IMG/VR virus record: IMGVR_UViG_3300036403_000012
Coordinates: 1-31,967 of that record
Length of the DNA: 31,967 nucleotides
Source of the DNA: a virus
Reading direction: 5' to 3' (one strand)
Under the pieces are notes generated by a model. It searched no databases and was not told the origin of the DNA. It worked only from the letters and a program-made list of their open reading frames with translations. This document shows positions 1 to 5,910 of this stretch, piece by piece. Within the stretch, counting starts at the first letter, position 1; every line of letters starts with the position of its first letter. A program made the translations under genes and the position numbers.

Positions 1-123
1 GTCTACGAGCTGCACGAGAGCGCGCTCGTTCACGAGGCGCTGACGCTCCTCGGCCCCAAGCTCGGCCTCGTGCCGGAGCAGGTGCCGGCGCAGGTCGCGG
101 ACGCTCAACCACCGGAGGCGTGA
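1..123 (+). CDS. C-terminal end of an unidentified protein (5' truncated by window)
   Basis: Frame 1 is open from the first base and ends at TGA 121-123, giving the last 40 residues of a protein whose start lies outside the window. The tail is acidic and rich in Val, Ala and Pro. No domain can be recognised. The next gene starts 1 nt after the stop and its ribosome binding site (GGAGG, 114-118) lies inside this gene, so the two are probably co-translated. As the window shows the structural genes at its other end, this could be the end of a late gene, but that is only inference. Confidence 0.6.
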   Translation, partial: VYELHESALVHEALTLLGPKLGLVPEQVPAQVADAQPPEA

Positions 124-124
124 C

Positions 125-370
125 ATGATGATGCAGCTTTGGCCGCTCGTATCGTTCCTCGCGCTGCAAGGCGGCGCGGTGATCTGGTGGGCCTCGCGCA
201 TGTCGTCGCAGCTCGACGCGCTCAGCACGGGCCTGGCGAACGTTCGCAGCGACATCGCCGATGTCCGAAAGGACGTGGCGGATCTGCGTAGCGACGTGCA
301 GAACCATGAGACGGCCATCGCTGTCATGCAGGCCGTGAGCAAGGCGCAGATGCGCAACGGCCACGGCTGA
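125..370 (+). CDS. Small membrane protein with one TM segment and coiled coil (holin or i-spanin candidate)
   Basis: This 81-residue protein has a hydrophobic N-terminal segment (about residues 4-23), then a heptad-like helix with repeated V-R-x-D-I/V-A-D-V/L pattern (about 30-70). One N-terminal membrane anchor followed by a soluble coiled coil is the layout of inner-membrane spanin subunits and of some single-TM holins or phage lysis accessory proteins. GGAGG at 114-118, six bases before ATG 125, is a strong ribosome binding site and fixes the start. It is the first of several small membrane-type genes upstream of the endolysin at 2224, which supports a lysis role. The function is inferred from topology and position, not from a recognised family. 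Confidence 0.7.
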   Translation: MMMQLWPLVSFLALQGGAVIWWASRMSSQLDALSTGLANVRSDIADVRKDVADLRSDVQNHETAIAVMQAVSKAQMRNGHG

Positions 371-371
371 T

Positions 372-917
372 ATGCCCGGCCCCCAGCTATCCGTCGAGGA
401 ATGGCTGGAGGCCGGTGCGCCGTTTCCTCCTGATTCGTCGTCCATGCTGATCGCCACGATTCAGATCGACGACCCGCCACCGAAACCGAGGCCACGCCCG
501 CCCATGGACGCCCCGCCCGCTCCCGAGCCGACGCCCGCGCCAGCGGCCCCAGCAGCCCCGCCAGCGCCTCCGCAGGCCGTCGAGGTGCAGCCGGACCGCT
601 TCGACGTGGCGACGCTTAAAAGCGCCATCCCCGAAGGCTTGAAAGGCCCCGAGGTGCTGGCCTTCGCGACCATCGCATCCCTCTCGGCCATCGCGTTCCG
701 CGTGCTGCCGCGAGCGCTCGACGGCCGCCACGAGGAAGCGATGGCGCGCATCAAGCAGCAGGGCAACCACGCGCCATGCGCGGCGCGCATTGCGGAGCTC
801 GAGGCCCGCGTGGCCAAGAGCGAGACGCTCGTGGTGCCCGGCCTGCCGAGCGACGTGCTAGAGCGGATCGAGCGGCTCGAGAAGGCCGCAAAGCGAAAGG
901 GCGGAACCAGTGCATGA
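372..917 (+). CDS. Proline-rich protein with one predicted TM segment
   Basis: The 181-residue product has a Pro/Ala-rich low-complexity stretch (about residues 35-75), a hydrophobic segment (about 93-114, GPEVLAFATIASLSAIAF) and a charged, probably helical C-terminus with Arg/Glu/Leu heptads (about 136-175). The Pro-rich part resembles periplasm- or wall-spanning linkers such as those in TonB or spanins, but no family is recognised. It begins 1 nt after the stop of the preceding small membrane gene and its end overlaps the next GTG start at 910. Position in the lysis-like block suggests an envelope-associated function; this is inference. Confidence 0.65.
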   Translation: MPGPQLSVEEWLEAGAPFPPDSSSMLIATIQIDDPPPKPRPRPPMDAPPAPEPTPAPAAPAAPPAPPQAVEVQPDRFDVATLKSAIPEGLKGPEVLAFATIASLSAIAFRVLPRALDGRHEEAMARIKQQGNHAPCAARIAELEARVAKSETLVVPGLPSDVLERIERLEKAAKRKGGTSA

Positions 918-1128
918 ACGCGTGGAGCTTTGGGTGGCGGTGGCGTGGCCGATCTTTTCGGCCATCGTGAACGCGCTGTTTCGCTTCAAGACGCCGGAGC
1001 AATGGATGGCCTTCGCCATGGAGCGCCCGCGCCTCGCGGGCCTCGTGCGTTTCTGCTCGGCCACCGGCCTCGACGTGCACAAGGCGCTGAACGCGCTCAA
1101 GGACGCCACGGGCAAGGGGGAGCGATGA
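910..1128 (+). CDS. Small membrane protein, holin candidate
   Basis: This 72-residue protein starts at GTG 910, overlapping the previous stop (TGA 915-917). Residues about 7-25 (LWVAVAWPIFSAIVNALF) form one hydrophobic segment, followed by a basic amphipathic region. One TM segment, small size and position two kilobases before the endolysin make it one of the holin candidates in this block, alongside the gene at 125. No family is recognised with certainty. The alternative ATG at 914 is in another frame and gives only a short shadow peptide. Confidence 0.6.
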   Translation: MHERVELWVAVAWPIFSAIVNALFRFKTPEQWMAFAMERPRLAGLVRFCSATGLDVHKALNALKDATGKGER

Positions 1129-1364
1129 ATGGACTGGTTAGAGCTCTCGCCGTGGCTGGCGTTAGCGTCGTTTGCGCTGGGTGTTACCATCGGTGCGCGG
1201 TTGCGTACCACGCAGCAACAGCGCTCGACGCCGCATGCGCTGCCGCCGGCCTGGAAACGTCGGATCCTGAATTGCTCATGCACTGCGCCACGCAGGCGCT
1301 GACGACCAAGCGAGCGCTGCGCCACGGCGCATGCGCCGCGCACGTCATGGACCTGCGGCCATGA
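1125..1364 (+). CDS. Small lipoprotein-like protein (possible o-spanin)
   Basis: The gene starts at ATG 1125 in a 4-nt ATGA overlap with the stop of the gene before it. The 79-residue product begins with a short basic start, a hydrophobic stretch (LVRALAVAGVSVV) and then C-A-G-C at residues 18-21. This looks like a lipobox cleaved before Cys21, although Cys rather than Leu/Val at -3 is unusual. Five or more further cysteines follow. A short lipoprotein in a lysis block fits an outer-membrane spanin, but the mature part lacks the usual proline-rich spanin composition. The role is therefore tentative. Confidence 0.55.
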   Translation: MNGLVRALAVAGVSVVCAGCYHRCAVAYHAATALDAACAAAGLETSDPELLMHCATQALTTKRALRHGACAAHVMDLRP

Positions 1365-1651
1365 CGATGATCGACGCCGACACGCTCCGGCTCGTCGAGG
1401 CCGCCGTGCGCCTCGGCGCGGTGATCTGGCAGTGGCTCACGGACGAGGCGCACGAGCAGCCGATCAGCGCCAGCATGACCGCGCTCGTGCTTCTCATCGA
1501 CACGCGTCCCGCCGTGCGCGCCGAGCTCGTGGACCGCTGCAACGCGAACGCCGTGTTGCGCCAACAGCTCCTCGACCTCTGCGACGCGTACCGCGATCAC
1601 TTCCCGTCCCTCGTGACGCTCGAAAAGGAGATCAGCCATGCCACTCGGTAA
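1361..1651 (+). CDS. Hypothetical protein, helical, 96 aa
   Basis: The start is placed at ATG 1361, which overlaps the preceding TGA (1362-1364) in the ATGA arrangement used throughout this genome; a longer reading from ATG 1331 would overlap the upstream gene more deeply. The product is Leu/Ala-rich and mostly helical, with one moderately hydrophobic stretch (residues about 12-27) ending in a Trp pair, and another at 36-48. No motif is recognised. An AAAAGGAG sequence near its end (about 1623-1630) serves as ribosome binding site for the next gene. Confidence 0.6.
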   Translation: MTMIDADTLRLVEAAVRLGAVIWQWLTDEAHEQPISASMTALVLLIDTRPAVRAELVDRCNANAVLRQQLLDLCDAYRDHFPSLVTLEKEISHATR

Positions 1652-1787
1652 GGACATCGGAAAGAACATCGCGGAGCTTCAGGCCGACAACGCGAAGAAA
1701 GGCAAGGCGAAGGGCGCAGTCGGGAAGAAGCGTTCCCAAAAGCAGATCATCGCCATCGCCCTCGAGGCGGCGCGGGGCAAGCAGTGA
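1638..1787 (+). CDS. Small basic protein, DUF6496-like (49 aa)
   Basis: ATG 1638 follows a strong AAGGAG (1625-1630) and reads 49 codons to TGA 1785-1787. The product is strongly basic, with many Lys and Gly, and contains R-S-x-K-Q-I-I-A-I-A-L-x-A-A-R near its end. From memory this K-Q-A/I-I-A-I-x-L-x-x-A-R signature is typical of the DUF6496 family found in phages and bacteria, whose function is unknown. It overlaps the 3' end of the preceding gene by 14 nt and the GTG start of the next by 4 nt. The protein is probably a nucleic-acid-associated or virion-associated accessory, but nothing shown here proves that. Confidence 0.65.
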   Translation: MPLGKDIGKNIAELQADNAKKGKAKGAVGKKRSQKQIIAIALEAARGKQ

Positions 1788-2227
1788 GCAAGTACACCCG
1801 CCCCGAGCTGCGCGAGCGCATCAAAGATCGCATCATGGCCGGCGACAAGGGCGGACGCCCTGGCCAGTGGAGCGCGCGCAAGGCGCAGCTCCTCGCGCAA
1901 GCGTACGAGAAGGCAGGCGGCGGCTACCGCGGCAAGAAGAGCGGCGCGCAAAAGAGCCTCGTGCAGTGGACCAAGGAGAAGTGGGGCACGAAGAGCGGCA
2001 AGCCCTCGACGCAAGGCCCGAAGGCCACGGGCGAACGCTACTTGCCCAAGGCGGCCCGCGAGGCGCTCACGCCCGCGGAGCTCGGCGCCACGAACCGCGC
2101 GAAGCGCGAGGCCACGAAGCGCGGCGAGCAGTTCAGCAAGCAGCCCGAGCGCATCGCGAAGAAAACCGCGCGCTACCGTGACACGCCCGCAATCCGCATC
2201 GCGCGCGAGATGGCAGGCCGCAAGTGA
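1784..2227 (+). CDS. DUF5872-like basic protein
   Basis: The 147-residue product starts at GTG 1784 (GTGA overlap with the preceding stop). It is highly basic and carries a series of motifs I recall from DUF5872: an early K-Y-T-x-P-E-L-R-E-R-I-K, then D-K-G-G-x-P-G-Q-W-S-A-R-K-A-Q-L (about residues 21-37), G-G-G-Y-x-G (about 45-50), W-x-x-x-x-W-x-T-x-S-G (about 61-71) and R-Y-L-P-K-x-A (about 84-90). Function of the family is unknown; members occur in diverse phages, bacteria and, as I recall, some eukaryotic viruses. It is the second of two small basic proteins in tandem just before the endolysin. Confidence 0.75.
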   Translation: MSKYTRPELRERIKDRIMAGDKGGRPGQWSARKAQLLAQAYEKAGGGYRGKKSGAQKSLVQWTKEKWGTKSGKPSTQGPKATGERYLPKAAREALTPAELGATNRAKREATKRGEQFSKQPERIAKKTARYRDTPAIRIAREMAGRK

Positions 2228-3129
2228 CCGCGCGCGAGCTCCCGGCTAAGAAGACGCCCGTGGCCATCCCCGAGCTTTACCTCGCCGTGCGTTTGCAGCT
2301 CGAGCCGCTGGTGAACGCGCGACGAGCCGAGCAGGGCAAGGGCGCGGCCTCGGCCGAGGAGCTGCGCGCCGCGACGGTGATCATGCTCGCGCAGATGGCG
2401 CTGGAAACCGGGCGCTTCAAGAGCATCAGCAACTACAACCTCGGCGGCATCAAGTGCCCGAAGAGCTGGACGGAGTGCTACCAGCACTTCACGACCCGCG
2501 AGCACTTCGCGCCTCCGCAGGCCTCGAAGTACATGGCCGAAGCTCCGGCCGGAACCAAGGTTACGAAGGTCGGCGAGGACGCCGATGGCAAATGGATCCT
2601 GTCGTTCAGCGGCCCGCATCCGATGAACCGCTTCGTGGCCTTCGAGACGCTGGCCGACGCCGTAGCGCACCACTGCGCGTTCATGGTCGGCAAGCCCGCG
2701 GCCGATGGCTTCCGCGAGGCCCGCTACGTCGAGGCCGTGGACGCGGCCCTGGCGAATGACCCGCTGGCGTTCGTGACCAAGCTCCGCGACAAGGGGTATT
2801 TTACCGCCGATCCCAAGGTCTACTCGAAGAACGTGGCCAGCATCGCGCGCGAGTACGCGAAGCTCGTGCCCGACCCCGCGCCCGCGGCGCCCACGCGCCC
2901 CGTGGAGGCCCTCGTGAGCCTCGCGGCTACCGTGCCCGCCCCCGAGCCCGAAACGGCCCGTGTCGAGGCGCCTGCGGCCCCTGGCGAGCCTGCGCCCGTC
3001 GCGCCTCCCCCGGTGGCCCCGGTCGACCTGCCGCGCATCGGCGAGCCGCTCGCGCAAGCGCCTCGGCCGTGGTGGATTCGGCTCCTCGTGTGGCTCGGCC
3101 GCGTGCTCGCACGGCGCCCGCTGCCCTGA
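2224..3129 (+). CDS. Glucosaminidase-type endolysin with C-terminal amphipathic helix
   Basis: This 301-residue protein starts at GTG 2224, overlapping the previous stop. Residues about 20-215 match the glucosaminidase (GH73/FlgJ-like) fold: M-A-L-E-T-G (57-62) supplies the likely catalytic Glu61, followed by the family signature N-Y-N-L-G-G-I-K (70-77), and a late block with Y-F-T-A-D-P (193-197). Such enzymes cut the glycan of peptidoglycan and release progeny. A Pro/Ala/Val linker (about 216-278) leads to a short cationic, Trp-rich hydrophobic helix (282-301, with W-W, two L-L/V-W pairs and R-R). This may bind or perturb membranes. No signal peptide is visible, so it would need a holin for export. 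The gene ends the lysis-like block. Confidence 0.85.
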   Translation: MTARELPAKKTPVAIPELYLAVRLQLEPLVNARRAEQGKGAASAEELRAATVIMLAQMALETGRFKSISNYNLGGIKCPKSWTECYQHFTTREHFAPPQASKYMAEAPAGTKVTKVGEDADGKWILSFSGPHPMNRFVAFETLADAVAHHCAFMVGKPAADGFREARYVEAVDAALANDPLAFVTKLRDKGYFTADPKVYSKNVASIAREYAKLVPDPAPAAPTRPVEALVSLAATVPAPEPETARVEAPAAPGEPAPVAPPPVAPVDLPRIGEPLAQAPRPWWIRLLVWLGRVLARRPLP

Positions 3130-3166
3130 GAAAAACCAAAGCGTCGCGAGAAAGTGTTAACAGGCG

Positions 3167-3195
3167 TTGACACGGCGAACGTGCGTGCGTATAGT
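3167..3195 (+). promoter_or_regulatory. Strong sigma70-type promoter
   Basis: TTGACA (3167-3172, perfect -35) and TATAGT (3190-3195, five of six -10 matches) are separated by exactly 17 bases. It sits in the gap after the endolysin gene and 49 bases before ATG 3244. It is the best match to a bacterial housekeeping promoter in the window and would drive the recombination operon up to the terminator at 6242. Confidence 0.8.
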
Positions 3196-3206
3196 CTCCG
3201 CATACC

Positions 3207-3222
3207 GGGAAACGCGATTCCC
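3207..3222. promoter_or_regulatory. Palindrome at promoter start site, operator candidate
   Basis: GGGAAACGCGATTCCC is a 16-bp palindrome with one mismatched position pair (A/A flanking central CGCG). It begins 11 bases after the -10 box, so it covers the expected transcription start and first transcribed bases. This is a typical place for a repressor to act. The small HTH protein at 6293 is the only obvious candidate regulator in the window; no contact evidence exists. Confidence 0.5.
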
Positions 3223-3243
3223 AAAACGCGCAGGAGACGGCAC

Positions 3244-3390
3244 ATGTACAAGCTCGACGAGAAGGACGTAGAACACGCGGAGGCGCTCCGCGCCCTTGGC
3301 TGGGAAGTGGAGATCCGCTTCGCCGAGGACGATGCCGATCTCCCCGACTTCGACGACGCCGAGACCTTCGGCTCGGAGCACTGGTCGTGA
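3244..3390 (+). CDS. Small acidic protein (48 aa), first gene of the early operon
   Basis: ATG 3244 follows CAGGAGA (3231-3237) and is the first good start after the promoter at 3167-3195. The reading frame is open further upstream, but that part would contain the promoter and is not expected to be translated. The product is very acidic in its second half (many Asp and Glu with D-x-P-D-F-D-D), resembling small phage proteins that mimic DNA charge or inhibit host enzymes. No family is recognised, so the function is unknown. It ends in a GTGA overlap with the next micro-ORF. Confidence 0.65.
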   Translation: MYKLDEKDVEHAEALRALGWEVEIRFAEDDADLPDFDDAETFGSEHWS

Positions 3391-3479
3391 TCCGCGAGTT
3401 CGCCGTGGACTGCGTGGTGGGCGCCGTGGGCGCCGCCGCCGTGTGGGCGCCGATCATCGCGCTCTTCTACTGGCTTTGA
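3387..3479 (+). CDS. 30-residue single-TM micro-protein
   Basis: GTG 3387 overlaps TGA 3388-3390 and reads 30 codons to TGA 3477-3479. After a short charged start (M-I-R-E-F), almost the whole product is hydrophobic (Val, Gly, Ala, Trp, Ile, Leu, Phe), forming a single membrane helix ending in F-Y-W-L. Coupling to the preceding gene and the coherent hydrophobic composition support a real gene, but its small size makes this uncertain. It may be a small membrane effector made early in infection. Confidence 0.45.
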   Translation: MIREFAVDCVVGAVGAAAVWAPIIALFYWL

Positions 3480-3481
3480 GC

Positions 3482-3526
3482 CGCTGCCCTCGTGCGTGCG
3501 AGTTCGCTCGTGCGCACCGGGCAGCG
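3482..3526 (+). ncRNA. Long RNA hairpin with TTCG tetraloop in leader of the annealing-protein gene
   Basis: CGCTGCCC (3482-3489) pairs with GGGCAGCG (3519-3526). Inside it, 3492-3502 pairs with 3507-3517 over 11 positions, including two G-U wobbles, closing on a TTCG loop (3503-3506). The result is about 19 base pairs with one small internal loop. No T tract follows, so it is not a classical terminator. It may be a processing, stability or attenuation element between the micro-ORFs and the ribosome binding site at 3542-3546. Confidence 0.6.
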
Positions 3527-3552
3527 CCACAGGGCGATTGCAGGAGAGCATC

Positions 3553-4239
3553 ATGAACGAAGAGCAGACCAAACGGCGCCGCAAGGCGCAAACCGCCGTC
3601 GAATTCCAAACGGAGTACGACGATCCGGCCATCGACGACGAAGCCAAGGTGCGCCTCGCGCGCGCCACCATGCGCGACATCGCGACCGGGCCCGTGTGCA
3701 TCGCGGAGGCCCTCGCCGCCGCGCAGAGCGAGATCACGGACCCCGCGAAGGATGCGGTCAATCCCCACTTCAAGAGCCGCTACGCGGACCTGGCCACGGT
3801 GCTCAAGACCGTGCGCCCCGTGCTCGCGCGTCACGGCATTGCGCTCACGCAGACGACCCGCGTCGAGGACGACGGCCGCGTGCTCCTCGTGACGCGCCTC
3901 TTGTGGGGCGACGAGGAGATCGTGGGTTACTACCCCGTGCAGCCGACCAAGGCCGACCCGCAGGGCTACGGCTCGGCAATGACCTACGCTCGCCGCTACG
4001 CGCTCCAAGCGATCGTGGGCGTCGCAGCCGACGACGACGACGACGGCAACGCGGCCAGTGCCGCGCCGTCGAAGCAAAACGCGGACGAGCTCGCGGCGTT
4101 CATCGCCGCCGTGAAGGCGTGCGTGGACCTCGACGCGCTGCGCGCCATGCGCGCCGACGCCTCGCGCCTCGGCGCCGCGGCCTACGCGGCATGGTCGGCG
4201 AAGGGCCAGGCCCTCAAGGCCGCAGCAGAGGCGCCATGA
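3553..4239 (+). CDS. erf: ERF-family single-strand DNA annealing protein
   Basis: Start is ATG 3553, six bases after AGGAG (3542-3546); the frame is open upstream only through the leader hairpin. The 228-residue product has the two hallmark ERF blocks: residues 70-101 (N-P-H-F-K-S-R-Y-A-D-L-x-x-V-L then L-x-x-H-G-I-A-L-T-Q-T) and 137-159 (Q-G-Y-G-S-A-M-T-Y-A-R-R-Y-A-L), followed by an Asp run at 160-164. ERF proteins coat and anneal complementary single strands during phage recombination, circularisation or concatemer formation. The next gene encodes a matching nuclease, the standard partner. The C-terminal 60 residues are Ala-rich and helical. Confidence 0.93.
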   Translation: MNEEQTKRRRKAQTAVEFQTEYDDPAIDDEAKVRLARATMRDIATGPVCIAEALAAAQSEITDPAKDAVNPHFKSRYADLATVLKTVRPVLARHGIALTQTTRVEDDGRVLLVTRLLWGDEEIVGYYPVQPTKADPQGYGSAMTYARRYALQAIVGVAADDDDDGNAASAAPSKQNADELAAFIAAVKACVDLDALRAMRADASRLGAAAYAAWSAKGQALKAAAEAP

Positions 4240-5237
4240 ACCGCGTTACCGCTAGCGCCAGTGGGCGCCTCCTCCAGTGCTCCGGCCACGTCCGCATGCC
4301 GTGGCTCCGCGAAACCTCGGCCGCCGCGCAGGAAGGCACCGACCTGCACGCCGTCATGGAGGCCGAGCGCTACCAGGACCACCCGCGCAGTCTCGCCGCG
4401 TGGGACGCCTGGAAGGCGTGGCAGGCCCAGAGCGGCTACGGCGCAGCCGTCTACCGCAACGAGCTCGCCATGGCGCTGAACCTCGAGACGCGCACCGCGC
4501 GCACCATCGACGGTATCGGCCATCGCGACTACTCGGCGGCGCTGCCGCACGAGGTGCCCGGCACGGCCGACGCCGTGTGCGAGCTCGTGAAGCGGCACCC
4601 GACCGGGGCCGACGCCGTGTGGTGCGTCATTGACTGGAAGTTCGGCCAAGAGCCCGTCGAGGCCGACTCCGCGCAAATGCGCACGCTCGCGGCCATGGTT
4701 GCTTGCCTGCACGACGCGCCGCGCGTGCTGGCCGTCGTGGTGCAGGCGCCACCGGACGGCACCGCGTGGGTACGCACGCACGAGTTCAGCCGCGACGACC
4801 TCATGGCGCACGTCGACGCCATGGCCGACGCGCTGAACGAGGTGCGGGAAGGCCGCATGCTTTTGCAGCGCGGACCCGAATGCAAGTACTGCCCCGCGGC
4901 GCACGCTTGCCCGTCGCAGCTCGCGGCCATGTCTGCCATCGTGGCGCCAGGTGGCCCCGGCCCCATCACGCCCGAGCGCGCCGGCCAGATCTGGGCCGAG
5001 GTGAAGCAGGCCAAGAAGCGCCTCGACGCGATCGAGGACGCCTGCAAGGCGATGGCCGGCGCCGATGGGCTTCCGCTCCCCGGCGGCAAGCGCCTCGTGC
5101 TCGTGGAGCGCACCCGCGCGAGCATGGACGCCAAGGCCCTCGAGGCCATCGCGCGTGGCCACGGCGCCAGCGACGAGGAGATCGAAGCGTGCCGCAAGGT
5201 CTCGACCTACACGACCACGCAAGAGGTGAAGGCGTGA
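4236..5237 (+). CDS. PD-(D/E)XK exonuclease, RecB/Cas4-like with predicted Fe-S cluster (DUF2800-like)
   Basis: ATG 4236 overlaps the stop of the annealing-protein gene (ATGA). In the 333-residue product the nuclease motifs are visible in order: His38 in E-G-T-D-L-H, Asp112 in P-G-T-A-D-A-V, the core Asp133-x-Lys135 in V-I-D-W-K-F-G, and Gln147 in the Q-M-R motif. One cysteine near the start (Cys15) and C-x2-C-x5-C (216, 219, 225) match the four-cysteine iron-sulphur arrangement of Cas4/AddB-type nucleases. It probably resects DNA ends to give the single strands used by ERF, comparable with RecE-RecT or Red exo-beta pairs. I recall DUF2800 as the closest phage family. Confidence 0.88.
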   Translation: MNRVTASASGRLLQCSGHVRMPWLRETSAAAQEGTDLHAVMEAERYQDHPRSLAAWDAWKAWQAQSGYGAAVYRNELAMALNLETRTARTIDGIGHRDYSAALPHEVPGTADAVCELVKRHPTGADAVWCVIDWKFGQEPVEADSAQMRTLAAMVACLHDAPRVLAVVVQAPPDGTAWVRTHEFSRDDLMAHVDAMADALNEVREGRMLLQRGPECKYCPAAHACPSQLAAMSAIVAPGGPGPITPERAGQIWAEVKQAKKRLDAIEDACKAMAGADGLPLPGGKRLVLVERTRASMDAKALEAIARGHGASDEEIEACRKVSTYTTTQEVKA

Positions 5238-5527
5238 AAGCCTGCGCCTGGTGCAAAGAGAAGCCGGCGCGCGCAAAGAGCGTGACGTGCGGCGACTCGT
5301 GCGCGAGGAGCTGGCGGCGCAAGCGCAGGCCGCGCCTCTTCTCTCGTCTCTACGTGAACGCGCCTGCCCTGCCCGCGCCGCTCGTCGAGCAGCCGGTGTC
5401 ACGCACGGCGGCGCAACTGCTCGCGCAATTCGAAAGAGAGATTGCCGAGCTTGAACGGCTCGTGTCCATTCGGGACCGCATCCGCAACGTCAAAAAGCAA
5501 CTCGGACTATTTGGAGAAGACCTATGA
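5234..5527 (+). CDS. Small zinc-finger protein with C-terminal coiled coil
   Basis: GTG 5234 overlaps the preceding stop. The 97-residue product opens with C-x2-C (Cys4, Cys7) and C-x3-C (Cys19, Cys23), a treble-clef or zinc-ribbon type knuckle, followed by a basic R-R-K-R-R patch. The second half is a Leu/Glu/Arg-rich helix, probably a coiled coil. Such small proteins bind nucleic acid or partner proteins. It lies between the recombination nuclease and a protein with an SSB-like tail and is likely an accessory of recombination or replication; the exact role is unknown. Confidence 0.75.
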   Translation: MKACAWCKEKPARAKSVTCGDSCARSWRRKRRPRLFSRLYVNAPALPAPLVEQPVSRTAAQLLAQFEREIAELERLVSIRDRIRNVKKQLGLFGEDL

Positions 5528-5892
5528 GCATCGAAGACCGTTTGGCCGCGCTCGAAGCGGCGGTATTTGGCAAGGGCGGAGCGCGCAAGGGCGCAAAGCC
5601 GATGACGATCAACATCGACGACCCGAAGTGGGGCGACCCGGAGATCCGCTACGTCCCGAAGAAGTGGGACGGCCCGAGCCCCGCGGGACAGCGCATGTCG
5701 CAGTGCTCGGTCCGCTTCTTGGAGTTCCTCGCGGGCGAGCTCGAGCGCTCGGCGGCCTGGAAGGAGAACAACGGCAAAGCGGAACACGCCGAGTGGGACC
5801 GTCGCGACATGGCCAAGGCGAAGGCCTGGGCAGACCGCAAGCGGAGCCAGGGCGAGGCAGGGCTCGACGACGAGGACGGGCTCCCGTTCTGA
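5524..5892 (+). CDS. Hypothetical protein with SSB-like acidic C-terminal tip
   Basis: ATG 5524 overlaps TGA 5525-5527. The 122-residue product has a short N-terminal helix, a middle region rich in Trp, Pro and Lys (W-G-D-P-E-I-R-Y-V-P-K-K-W-D-G-P at about 39-54) and a charged helical part. It ends in D-D-E-D-G-L-P-F, closely like the D-D-D-I-P-F tip by which bacterial SSB recruits partner proteins. No OB-fold is evident by eye. Its place in the recombination operon suggests it binds single strands itself or docks onto proteins that normally recognise SSB. The family is not recognised. Confidence 0.75.
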   Translation: MSIEDRLAALEAAVFGKGGARKGAKPMTINIDDPKWGDPEIRYVPKKWDGPSPAGQRMSQCSVRFLEFLAGELERSAAWKENNGKAEHAEWDRRDMAKAKAWADRKRSQGEAGLDDEDGLPF

Positions 5893-5910
5893 CGTGCTAG
5901 GCTGGCCGCC

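Noticed and set aside
3154-3243. N-terminal extension of the small protein at 3244
   Set aside because: The extension would be translated from DNA that contains the promoter boxes and the palindrome; ATG 3244 has a good ribosome binding site after the predicted transcription start.
3492-5237. Possible fusion reading through the annealing-protein region into the nuclease
   Set aside because: The frame is open upstream of 4236 only as a GC-rich shadow of the ERF gene. ATG 4236 with ATGA overlap is the natural nuclease start, and the ERF motifs are in another frame.
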